From: Chaunax sp. Z400
Lineage: Eukaryota > Chordata > Actinopteri > Lophiiformes > Chaunacidae
DNA length: 64,000 bases
Direction of reading: 5' to 3'
Assembly (NCBI GenBank): GCA_037577475.1
Contig: CM075206.1
Location: 9,826,401-9,890,400 of the forward strand
Of this stretch, positions 33,657 to 47,000 are shown piece by piece. The notes under the pieces are model-generated. The model did not search any database, was not told the origin of the DNA, and saw only the letters and a program-made list of their open reading frames with translations. How positions within the stretch are numbered: position 1 is the stretch's first letter; every line of letters begins with the position of its first letter. A program made the position numbers and the translations under genes.

Positions 33657-34114
33657 TCAGACATGGGCGGAGCCTCTGTGGTGACTGGGCAACAGGATGG
33701 GAGGAGTTATTGCTTTGAGAGCATTGCCGGGGCAGCTCAGGCTGCTGTGGCCACGGTTGAGCAGCAGTGCGGCAGGTGGTTCGGCTCGAGGGGGAATAAA
33801 CACAGGGCAGGAACGGGTGCGGGCGTGGCTTTTCTGGCCTCCAGCATGGCAGATAAGCTCACTGACGGTGCCCAGTGGAGGCAGGTGCTGGCGCCAGCGC
33901 TCGGCTCGCTCCTCCTTGTGCTTGATTGAGTACCAGGTGAGGAAGATGAAGATGAAGCCAACGAACTTGAGGCTGGCGGCTAGGCCGAAGTAAACGAAGC
34001 GAAAGGAGGTGACGTCGTACTCCCAGCAGGAACCGTGCACACCGCAGTCCTGCTGCCACAGCATACAGGTGGTGTCGATCACAGCACCAAAGTAGATGGG
34101 TGTGGGGATGTAGG
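33657..34114 (-). CDS. slco5a1: slco5a1 last coding exon
   Basis: It starts Y-I-P-T-P-I-Y-F-G-A-V-I-D-T-T-C-M-L-W, includes C-W-E-Y-D-V-T-S-F-R-F-V-Y and the final helix (L-K-F-V-G-F-I-F-I-F-L), then a hydrophilic cytoplasmic tail ending H-R-G-S-A-H-V before the stop. The tail after about T-V-S-E looks poorly conserved, as is usual for this family. Confidence 0.93.
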
Positions 34115-36640
34115 CTGAGAAAGTAGAGAGATGTTGTGATCAATAACATTAGAGATGTATCCTGTGTCCCAGTTCCAAATTACATACCATGATTGCTTTA
34201 ACAAATATGATATTTTTTTCTTTTCTTTCTGGCTTATTCAGTCATAAATACTAAACCTTATAGACACATACTTTTAAAAGTAAAAAAAAAACAAAGTATA
34301 CTTTAAAAAATGCAGAAGGTGACCATTTGAGGGCTGCTGACGTTGTACACTCTTGTTGTATCACAATAAAATACACAAAGCGAAAGGAAAATCCTTGGAA
34401 AACACAAAGTCTGTATTAAATCTTTAAAAATTCGGGAAATCTTTGTATTTTTCAAGCTTTGTGTTTGTGAAGTTCTGACTCCCATCTGCAGATTTATCAG
34501 TTCCTATTTATACTATATACAAGTAGTGTGTCTGGGAATTAAGATAATGCAGGGGTTCCCAAAATTTTCACCCCGACCCCTAACTTTTAACCCTAATCCA
34601 AATTAACGGTGCCAGAGACTCGTGACCCCCACTATCCCCAGAGGTGGTTGAAGCATACAAACTTTAATCGCACATGAACTAATAGGCTTATCCAAACACG
34701 CGAACACATATTTTCATTTGCATGGTTTTATTTTAAAATGAAATCAATAAAAATAAATAAATAAAATAATAAATAATAATAAATAAAATAAATAAAAATA
34801 AATAAATATAAATTAAATAAATAAATAAATAAATCCTTCTTATCTTTTGTAACAATTACGGCTAAAATAGACCATTTCTAATCATTTTAAAATTGTATTT
34901 GATTTCTAGAAATCACTTCCCGACCCTACCATTGGTGTCTCGCGACCCTTTGGGAACCCTTGATATAGAGCACAAGACTATAGCTTGACTACATTGTAGT
35001 GCCATCATTCTCCCACTTGGTGGCACCATTATGTAAAGATCAGACACAACTCTGATGACGGAGACGAAATTTTTCGGAACACCTTTGAAAATCATTCATC
35101 CCATTCATCACCACCATTGACTAAAGCCTCAAAAATTAGATGACGTTAGCGTTGAATCAGCACCTCTCTGGACCCAAAACTGCAACAATAGTAACTTTAT
35201 GACTTTACAATTATTGCACCATATCTGTGTAGGATTGCATCAGATTTTGTGATTAAAGGATTTTAGACTCAACTGTACAACCACAAAAATACAGATGGCC
35301 TCCTGCCGCCCACACATGTATATTAAGATGGTTTAAGTGAAGTGACAGCTTTATGTTCACACAGCCATAACAAGCAGGTCAGAGGCATGTTACGGCAGTG
35401 CCTACTAACCCTGAGGGCTTTTCTACACTTATCAACACTGGAGTTCACAGAGGTCCACTACAGTGCTGCATCCCTGCTCTCTTTAACATTGCATGATGTT
35501 AGCAAGGACAAGAGTGATGCCTTAGAAAAATGGATTACAGACCAGCAGGAGAACCATCAACGCTAAAAGTTTCATGAGAAACATGACTGGCTGTATGCTT
35601 TGTGAGAAATTCTGAAGATCTTTTAACCTTTGACATCTACTGTTTATGAACAAAATAGATGGAGCAGACAAGGGAATTCTGGTGTTTTAACAAGATTCAC
35701 CTAACCAGCAGTGTTTACTTTTCATCATAGTGTCAATTTACCAAGAGTTCGGAGCAAGACGAACTGCATGCCGAGAGCAAAAGGCCTCTCCTGCTCATCA
35801 ACAGACCTGAGAGAATAGAAACAGCATGGAAATGATAAACATTCAATGTACTCCATCCAAATAAAAGGATGTGGCAAATTCATCTTTAAGACAAGATTAA
35901 AAAAAAAAAGACAGCCTTTTAAAAACTGTGGAAACAAACTGAGACCAACCAACTCAGGTCTGAAGAAAAAAATGCTGGGAACTCGGACAATGGTAGGCAG
36001 AATTCACATCCCTTACCTGAGTGTGACGATGATGGCCGAGGGCTGGGCACAGGCGGTGATGAGAGTGACGATGAAGAGGAAGATGAGGAAAGGGATGAGG
36101 GTGTTGCAGGTGCGGTCACACTTCCCGGACACTGCGTAGCCGTTCTCGTTCAGGTAGGTTTTAACAATGACCAGCTGGAGCTGGTTGACCTGGCCACCAG
36201 AGGACGGAGTGATGACCTGTCTGCTCTGCACGCAGCCGCAGTCGGTGTAGTTCCTAATCTGTAGTCAAAAACATCTGGGGTCAATCACGCGGTCCACTCT
36301 CTTTTTAAACAGACTCAAATCCAAAGCTAGTTCCATTAAAACACCACACACAGACTGGGCGGCAACGCTGACGTGATCTGGACAAAGAAACTAAACATTT
36401 CTTTTCCTCGTGTTGTTATAATTTCCTAGCTGACATTGTAGTGGAGTCTGAAACGTCCTGTACTTTCAGAGCTATGGGAGGAGAGCAGGTCTTTGTCTAA
36501 TCATTATGATTAATGTGTCTTTGAGTGAAGTTCTCTGAAATCATTCCCATTAAATCCATCTTTACTCTACTCATTGTATACATAACAATTTTCCTGAGAC
36601 GGAAAAACAATGAAGCTATGAATGAGGTGTGTGTGTGTGT

Positions 36641-36677
<37 letters not shown>

Positions 36678-38018
36678 AACCCCAGTGCTGTCATTGCCCA
36701 CAGTGCTGCATCCAGCCAGACAGGGGTTGAAGTAGGTAATGCCATCAGAGCCGCAGACTGGAGCGTACTCATGGATTCTGCAGCCACAGTTTACGTTGCA
36801 GCTGCCCGTCAGGTTCCTATGGGTCATCGTCAGTGTCGGACTGCAGACAGAGAAAATGATTAAGAAGGAGCCAGACCCATCATATTACTGAACTTTGAAG
36901 CCTGTATTCTTAGCACCATTTATATGTACATAGTCCTGGTTTTTCCTAGCCTTAAAAATCCTATTGGATAGTGTTAGAATCCATTGACATGGAAGTTGTT
37001 GGGTTTTTTTGTTTTTGTTTTTTCAAAATTCATACTTTGAAGATGTATTTTCACAGGAATGCCATGTGAGCAAGGGTGAGAGTCAGGAGACTTGAACTGT
37101 AAGAAGGTTTATTAATTTATCTCTGTTATTTACAAGAGCGATTCTGCTGGGATAGCAGCAGCTCCAACGTTAACAACACATTTATGGTGCTATATGTCGC
37201 ATTTTAAGACCACATTTCCCCTAAAACCCAAGACTATAAAGGCTGTACTTCTTGTCCCCACTCTCCTTCCCTGCATTGCATCAAATCCTAAAGTTTTGTT
37301 TCAGCAGGGAAGAGCAATGTGCACAATGTGTTATATTATATGCAAAGTCAAAATAATTTCATATGCTAATGACCAGTAAAAGATAGTGTTTCAGATGAAG
37401 CTGAAAGAGGCTGCCAATCTTCCCGAGATTGTTTTCTATAGTCTGCGTCTAATCACTAATCTCCTCCGCATAATCCTTTTAATTATCTTTAATCTAGCCC
37501 TCCACCAGCTTGTGTGATGATAAAAGGGTGGAGATGAAGGGGTTGAGGAAGTCACACCACCAGCGACTTAATACATTGTGTGGGAACTGTCGTTCTAAGG
37601 CAAACAGGACTTTGGCTTCATCTAAACCAGGACCGGCGAAGCGAGTCTTGGGTTTTCTCTGGGAAGCTTTGCTCTGAGCCCTGCAGAACAACCGGTGACG
37701 GGCCCTAACAACACAGCAGCCTGGGAGTGATGCTGACACACACACACACACACACACAAACACACACAATGCATACAAAATCAACACTGACATATAATTT
37801 TGAAAGTCTGGGCTTTGTATTTGATCATGTATTGAAGATGACAACCAGGAAAGAGCTTAATTATTCTGTGCTACTTCTGAAAACCAGTGGACCATCATTT
37901 TTCACAAGACCATAAAGTGATACTCATCCTCATTTTCATATTGGCTGCAGCAGGGGAAGCAGATTTGGGCCTGTCCTGACATAACAGTGTCACATTCCAG
38001 ACAGTGTGTGAGAGACAG

Positions 38019-38077
<59 letters not shown>

Positions 38078-41000
38078 TTGCATGCACGTTAAAAGGCACC
38101 AGGCTCACTGCACTGATTGAACGCGTCCTTTTTCCCCCCCAGACTAAACCCCGACCTTCGCTGAACCCTCCAGTTGCTGTGTCACTGACTGCAGGCTGCA
38201 CTTCAAATAAAACCCAGACAGAGAGCGAAGAGAGAGCATTTGGCTTAATGCGGTTTAGCAGCGCAGACAATGAAAAGGGAGGATGAGGGGACACAAGAGT
38301 GAGGTCTCTGAGGTCTGATTTTGTAACGGAGGGGGAAAAAAAGTTGCCTTTTGCAGACTCTGATCATTTGACAGCTTTAATTTGACTCCCCAGGAGCTTT
38401 CATTTGAACACACACAACCTATTACACTTGGTGTGCCTCTTGACCCTGAAAAGGTTGTGGAGTTTTGTTGTTTGTCATGACATCCTTTCAGTCAAATAAT
38501 CTCCATCTTTGTCTAGACTAGTGTGTGAGTACAGACAAGTTTCACAAAGGTTGGGCTTGGGCTGAACATTCCTCATGAGGGTGCTAACAGTGACTAGTGA
38601 CCAGGGCTGTTCATTATGAGGGGACCCTCCGCCTCACATGTCTCGTTGACCTCTCTACAAACACCGATTTAAACAAAGACTACAGTTATTAATGGGTCAG
38701 CGATGAGGCTTTAAAGGCCACACTGGCTATTTGACAAACAATCACTTTGATTAACGTAGCTATGTGAAAAGCTAATTTCACATAGGTTTAGCACTTTGAC
38801 ATTTGTGTGTTCAGTGTTTAGTGAACTTCAAGGATGCAGTTGGTTGGCCCATTCTCACACTTCAGGTGCACTAGCAAAGTATTACCTCTTATAAATCTAA
38901 TTTTATGACTTTATTCTTGCAAAATTAATGTTTTCAAAAAAAGTTTGACAGTTTCAGTACAGTATGAGATGGGATATTAACACAGTGGATGAGCATGGTG
39001 ACACATGGGATGACTGTTGTCTGTAGCTTCAGAAACAGGGGTGACAAAGTGATTCACTGGAGCCACGAGACCAGATGCTGGTGTTGCCAATTAGTCGATT
39101 GCTCCCCACCGCGATGGCATGACGGATGCGGATGATAGGAGTGGGGACAACGTCTCAGACCCACGAATCTTCTACAGTGTGTGTGTGTGTTTCAGAGATC
39201 ACCTAAGATGCAGAATGAAGTTCTGTTTTTTTTTAGCAGTTTAGACACAGATCTAAACCTATTTTTTCGAAGTGCCCCATATATTTATAATGCATACAGT
39301 CAAAAAAAATACCTTTCTTATGTGAAAAGCAGACATTTGCATGTGCTCACACAGGATGTCCCTACCCAGTGGTGTATGGTATGTTGATGCCTCCTAAATT
39401 GATGCTCTCGCAGCCCACTATGAAGAGCGTGGAGAAGCAGAGTAAGGACACCCCGCTGCAGATCATTGCCAGCTTGGCTGACTCTCTGGCACCAAGCTTC
39501 AGTTTCTTGATAATGTAGCCCCCGAGCACGATGCCCACCCCAGCGCTGGGTACGATGATCACCCCTGTGAGAGAGATCGGAGAAAACAAAGAGCGGGTGA
39601 GAGGAAAGCTAGTGATGTTTTGCAAGAAACTGATTTAATTACTGTAAAGCATGACTGTGCAATGAGCATCTGATCTACAGTGTTTTAATCAAGCACACTA
39701 ACATGAAAAACATGTAAATATATGCTTTTATATGGAATTGTTTGTTTTGTTGGACACTGTTGCTTAATGTCAAACTCAATGCATCTTCACCTGGTAGATC
39801 TAGAACAAATAAGCAAAAAAAAAAGGGACCAGAAAAAGCTTTGCTGTATTACTGTGCTACAGGCTGCCAGTAAGTCGTTTCAAGGCTGTGTCACATGCTG
39901 TCAGTCCACTAGAGCTGGTGTAATTGACAGCTTGAAGGAAGGCAAAGCTAGCTGCTGGCAGGATGGACTGGGTGGAAAGTGTCATCGTGGAGGAATTAAA
40001 GCCCGGAGTCGCTGCACATGGCAGCCCTCGAGTCCAGCCACATGCGCACACGGCCGGGTAACGAGCAATACGGGTTCAGTCAGCGGGGGAGGAAGGTCGA
40101 CAGACATAGCAGATGAACAGAGAATGTTATCTGGCTTCTCCCTCTATGAATGTGTGTGTGTGTAATGTAGGGACCAAAGACAGGGAGAGGGCCAGATACA
40201 GGGTGGGCTTCTTTGAGCGTGCTCAGAGACAGCTGGGGAACAGACAGCTGTAGCCTTACATCATCCTGTAAACGCATGTTTCTATGCTAAAACCTTATGC
40301 TTTCTGCAGGATTAAACATAAACACGTACACAGTCATACCGGATGTCATATCACTGTGACATAAAAAAATGACTTGTATATGTCTTATGGATTAAGAGCT
40401 ATGCTGGTATGAATGTGAGATATCTGTTTTCCTAGTTTATATATGTGTGCATGTCATTGCCAGTCCATTAAAAGGATCCTATATTAATGTTTGCACTATT
40501 TACAATTGTCAACTGTCACTTTTACAGACATAAAAGAGGAAATCTTTGATGGAGTGGAAAGTGGGGAAGAAAGGTAGAGAAACAGGGAGAGCAGCAACAG
40601 CGACATGAAGACACTACAGCTGAGGGAGGTGTGTGTGTCTGTAGCTAATGAGCATGTAGCAGGGGCGGCTGTTTAACCAGGCATCATACTGAGGTGGCAA
40701 TTTCTCAGACTTCCATTTATCTCATTTATGTAAGAAAAACAAAGATGTCAGACCTCTTTTTTTTAATGTTGCTCTGTCGTGTTTATTCTTCACTTCCTAC
40801 ATATCACTTAAGACAAAATTATTCCATCTTATTCTTTATGTACACCCTTCTTCAGACTTGTCAGCCATTATGCCTGTTGATGCTAATTCTAGATACGCAA
40901 TTAGTCTTTTATTTATTTCTAGCAAAGCACTGTTGGCGCTACAGGAAAAGACTCCAATCACTTCCTGTGCAGCTCAGAACTTTTCCTTAAAAAAGGCTCT

Positions 41001-44000
41001 AATTGCAGTCTTCACTAAAGCTTTTAAACAGCTTCTGCAGTTTTTGGACTTAATCAACACTGTAATCAATCCACTGGCAATTAGCATCAGGCTCTGCTAG
41101 CTCATTGAATTTTGGATCTGGCATAAAATTGGTAAAATACCAGGATTTCATAAACCTGTATAAGCATTCTTGGTCACTCTGGAGCAGCGAAAACAAACTG
41201 AAAACGCTGACATAGGCTATTATTACTGTTAAACTTGATAAAACAAACTTGATAGGGCTGTTTGCTGCATAGCCCAAAATCATGGGTGACGAAAACGGGG
41301 GGTCTGAACCTAGAACAGTAAAGTTGTGGGTGTTAAAAACAAAACAATGCGTTGAAATACATTTTAAACTCCATAGAAGTGAGGGGAACTGCAGAGCTGG
41401 GTGATAAAACTGTGTTATCGCGTCACTATGAGTGATCCTTTTTACAATATACTGTATATGCAGCTATTCTTTTAGTTAACTGAATATTCATCTTTAATTT
41501 TTTTGTTCTTAAATATCAGCCTCTCTTGCTTGAAGCTGTCGAAAGCGAATCCTAAACGGATTACGTTTGATGAAATGGTCTCCAGCCAACCAAATCAAAG
41601 CCTATCCGTATTACTGCGACATGATATCATGAAAATCACATGAAGCTAATTTCCCGTGTAGCGTCGGCCTTTTCTTCTGGTCGTTCATAAAAAAAATCAC
41701 TCACAGCCTCACAACCATCAGGAAATGTCACAGTTGGTCAGTCCATCTGGCTGCCTGAGGAAGCACTGTGCTCCCAGCAACACGGTTACCCTCCTCCTCC
41801 TCCTCCTCCTCCTCTCCAACCATCATCACATCCCTGCAGCTTGGCATCATTTGGGTTGCCATGGCAACTGCACCACCCATTTGCCCTTACCCCTTGTATC
41901 CTGGCAACAAGCAGATGAGATGAGCCAACGGTGTTGTGTATGCGCGCGTTTAGAGATGACCATATTTTAGCCAGCGCAATACACAAACACACACGCCTTC
42001 ATAATTGAGTTTTCAATTACTCCTTGCTGTAATATTCCTGCTGGCAGATCCTTTGTGTATTAGCGCCACAGGCTCAGACATGACTTAAGGACTGGACTGG
42101 TTCTTTATACACTCTATATCTGTGGTGTACAGATTACAGGCAGAGCAGAGGGTAGTGTGTCTATGTGTAATCACTTCATGATGAATGAATGTGTTTCCTG
42201 CAGTCAACAGAGGCGTGTGTGCTGCATTCAGGGGATGAAACGGAAGCTTATCCCTGAATGGAAGTCGGAGAGACTCCATGACTCATAGCACTGCCCTCCG
42301 ACAGTGAAACGCCGTGTGCTCTGGGAGAGGTGAGAACAACTGTGACCTTAAACTGGTACAGACTAATGGTGCATGTGATGCCAGCCGTCCTGTCCAGGGT
42401 CAGGACGCACTGTATAAAGACATCATGTCGGATTAACCTTTTACTTATTTTGTCTTTAAGACATTATAGTTTGAGAGTGTATTTATATACATATTTTACA
42501 TACAGGTTTTAAAATTCAAGTCTCACAATACTAATATATTTGCTTACTTATAAAATGCTGCAGATGAGACCAATAAAGTAATCATAGGGTTTTGGGCAGC
42601 TGGTCAGACAATACGCACACACTGAAGATGCACCTTTGGCTCTGGGAGACAAATTCAGTGTTTAGGTGCATCCCTAGTTGTTTTGATCTAATTCACCTCA
42701 ACAAGAAGCTATATGGTAAGATGATGACAGTAGAATTTGATTTAACGTTATTGCTCGGAACATATTGAAAAGAATTCTTCATCACAGGCTCCCACACATC
42801 CTTGACGGCAGCTTACGGGGAACAATGAATGACTCACTGGAGAATACGTCTGACTCTGATGCGATGAATTGAATGAATAACAGAGAAGAAAAAGAGTGAA
42901 CTGCTAACCACAGGCAAACTGTCCAAAGGAACACTTACCTGTGTATATGCTGGCGTTGGAGGCGGGGATACCAAACTGTGACTCGATGAATTTGGGAATG
43001 AAGGTGATGAAGGCGGTGACGATGGCACACTCTGCAGTGTAGGATAGGCTGACAAACAGGAAAGTCATGTTGCTGAGGATCCTCAGTGCCGCCTTGGGGA
43101 GGTCTGGGGAGGGAAACAAGACAAGATGGAGCACTTCATAATGGGTGGTGTTGTAATTAAGACACGATCAGTCTCTTAATTTGCCTCTTACTCCCACATA
43201 AACTGAACCTCCCGATGGAATCATCGGAAGCGAATCATTACTGTGAAGCTGCAATTATTAAAAAGACAGAAACGGCCCCTTATGGAATAAAAACCTATAG
43301 TAATAATAGAGTGAAGTTAACACCATCTTTAAAAACACACACACACACAAACACACTCACATTCAAAGGTGAATTGAACTTTGTCTCCTTACAGCTGGAT
43401 TCGCTTCAAGCCCTGCAGATGCAGTCATGCCGTCATCCCTGATTCATCATAGAAGGGTAAAAATGCCCTTTACGTCTTGCTTGAGGACAGAGCCCGTGTG
43501 ATTTAGTGGACATAATGCAGGCTGCTCTCTCATCCTGCCACTCATGAGTCATGTGATCAAACTGTAATTACTTTATTTTTTACTAGGCAGAATATAACAG
43601 TTTCATCTTTCTTCTAACCGGGTGGGACACATTGTTTTATTCAATTTGTCCCCAAAGATGTCATTATATATCTGCATCAGGTGAAATTCAGAGTGGAGTC
43701 GTTTTTCGAACACATCAGCAGGACAGAGCATTTCTAAAAACAAACTGCATCAAGTGTAGTTTAACAGCTTTAAATGGCCATTTTCACTAAAAATTATATG
43801 TTTTATATTTTCACCCTGTGTCCAAAGGGGAGCCTGAGAACATGTATGCAATCAATGTAAAATGTGTTGCCAAATATGTAAAGAAAATATGCATGATTGC
43901 TTAATTTATATCAGATTATCTCATCATGCACTGGCACTTACATAAGATTTAATCCAATATTAAGTAATCTCTGATTTTTTTGGAAGAGATTGACCTGACC

Positions 44001-47000
44001 TGGTTATTTAAATCCTGCAGGTCAATCAGGCTAATCAGCACTTCTGCTGCAGTCTTAAAAAAAATCATTTGTAAAGGGTTGAACTGATTGCATTTGGAAA
44101 GTTTCATCTAAAATATCCTTGCCAGAATCGTCAGATTGCAGGTCAAACTGTTCTCAGAGACGCTGGAACATACAAGCTCCGTCATCCCACGACTGAGGCA
44201 AAAGATTTAAAGATTTCAGGAGCAGAATTGACAGAATGGGGATCTCTGTAATCCACAAGGACCTCAGATTCAAGCTGCTGCCTTTTGAAATTGAAAGAGA
44301 AAACTGATGTAGTTTGTGCACCTGGTTAGGGTGTCCCAAGGAAAACCCAGGACATGCTGCAGGGACCACATGGCCTGTGACAAAATAAGTATTATACTGA
44401 AATATCAATGCATCCATTGTAAATAGAGGCCACAGCTAAACAGATCCATATATCCAGTTTACCAAAGAAAGATTTTCTCTTTACTTTCTTGAGAACCAAA
44501 AGGACAGGAAAAGTCCCTCCATCAAAAATAATACATAATCAGTAATTTACAGAAGTCACTCAGGTGCACAAATAGCTTTTCAATTCAAATTAATTTGGAC
44601 CCTGGGGGCCTTTGACCATAACTATCTGCATGATGAAAGACGTGGGAGGACAGCAACCAAAGGAAGCATTTATTAAAGCCTGTTAAACTAAAATATTATC
44701 TTCAGGTGTTTAGATTTGATCGTTTTACCTTCGTCTGTGTTCTATTTGTGCAAGCCTTTTCTCTCACGCTCTGTGTGATTTGTCAAAGGCCAATGTTTGG
44801 GAACAAAAGTCAGATACTTGGCTTTGTTTCACATAACTGGCATCTCCGATTTCATTCTGTGTGTGTTCGGGGTGCTTTAAGCCCTTGGCAAATATTAGGA
44901 CTTGACAGTCATAAGGCTATCATAGGGGCTTCTTCTGTCACATGAGCAAAGAAAGAACAAAACAAAGGAGGGGGTGTGTGAAGTGGATTATTAATGCCTT
45001 TTAGTGGAGAGGTTATCACGAGGTTAGTCAACCACACGTGGCTGTGATTTGGGGACAGCCAATCTCAGCACCAATCTAACCAATTTGAAGGTGAAGTAAT
45101 GTTTGCATCTGTCCATTTTCTCAGACGAAAAGGTATGAATAGAATAGACACGATCATTATTTCATTCCTGTGAAGCTGGGCTGTAATCTTGTCTGGGTGG
45201 GGACAGATGGTGAGGTCCAGTTGACATCCACAGCAGCTGCTCTCTCAATCAAACAGACCACCGGCTCGCAATAGTATTTTGCGAGAATCGTTTTGATGAC
45301 TCGACGGAACGACAAATGGTTTCATCCATCTGCTTTTTACAAAACATATCCCTATGAGTGAAAACAGGTGATGTAATGTCTGTAAATTCACTGTAGCTCA
45401 TGCATGTGGTGTCTCAACCTGCGAAGCTAGTAAGTCTAAGCAGTGGATGTGATATGAAGACAAATGGTCAGCAGCAACGGTGTGGGTATGTCTCCTGACC
45501 TGAGATTGCAAAGTACATAGAATTATTTTGAACCATATCTTAAGTTTTTTTTTATTTTATTTTGAGTCTCACAATTAATCTAATCTGTAATCTGACCATG
45601 TAAATGTGGAGAAAAAAAAAGCCACAAAACCTTTGGGTAGTGACTCTGTGCAGCAGCTGTTAATTTAGCCAATATCGAATGATTAGTCGATCGAAGGAAA
45701 GTTAATCAACAACAACTGCAACTGTGGACTTTTCCAAATGCTTCTTATGTCATATCTAAAAGCAATTTAAACACTTTGAATGGAACTGAATAGTGAATCT
45801 TGAGCTGTTAAAACTAATTTTGTCCCGCTTCAGAATAAAATATCAATTTAGTTTCATATGTCTGAATTCTAAATCGTGTATGATATATGCCATATACTTA
45901 TCTATACTAGATAACATTCAATAAGACAGAAAATCCAATAAATTTTAAGAATTGCTTGCAAAGGTCTTGCAAGGTCTGAAACATTCCATGATCATAAAGG
46001 CATCCCACCTACACGCATTATTAAAGATATTCAGTGTTGGCATTTTTTTCAGGGTTTGTTGGTGATCTGAAGGGCAAAAAAAAAAAAAAAGAACTAGCAG
46101 CATATCTTTCACAGAAAGTGCTGAGATAAACACACACACCTCAATAGAGGGACACACACAGCACCAAAATACATTACAGATCCAAACATTGAAGTGCCTG
46201 AGTCTGCAAAATTGGCCATAGTTTGCAAACAAACCCAGAACACACTGCTGAAACAAGTGAACCAGCAGGAGAGCTACCAGTGCTGAGGAAGCTATAATGC
46301 ATTCATGTTTACAGTTTACGTTATCAGCTGACTATAAATCCTGTCTGTCTGGACTACTTTATAAAATGTGCATAACCATGAGTATAAATATGCACCTGTT
46401 TAAATACACCTTACAGTTCACTTTACTGTTATTTTGCATGTAATAAAGAGTGAGTGAGCACACATGCATGCTACAGTTTTGCTCTAGTGCAGAGTCTGTT
46501 TGCTCTGTGTGTGGAAATGTGACTGAGTTCCCCTGAGAGCTCATTTAAAAGAGAGAGAGAGACAGAAAGTGACTGAGAGAGAAATTAAACAAGTGGAAAC
46601 TGGGAAACACTGGAGCAGAATTCAGCCTAACCTGGGGGAGGGGGGCTCTTCCAGGGAAAACCAGGAGATCTACTTGGCAAGGAGAAGACATAATAAAAAT
46701 GCACAAAGGCGCACAGGTGTAAGCAGTTTAACAAACACCATCTCAAATGCATGATCTTTTTTTGGGAAGCATAGTTTCAAAAACATACTGTCCTTAATTT
46801 AAAATCACGATAGCTAAACTAAACAGGGTTTGACTAACAGCAGTAATGAGCGACTTTTAGCCATGTTTACTATTAGCTTAATTAAGTAAACAGAACCCAA
46901 TGTCCACAGACACTGCTCATGTTTACAGTGATTTACCTGCTTCAGTGGTCATCTGTGTGGACCTCCATCACAAATCAATAACATCTTAAAAGGGGATCTC

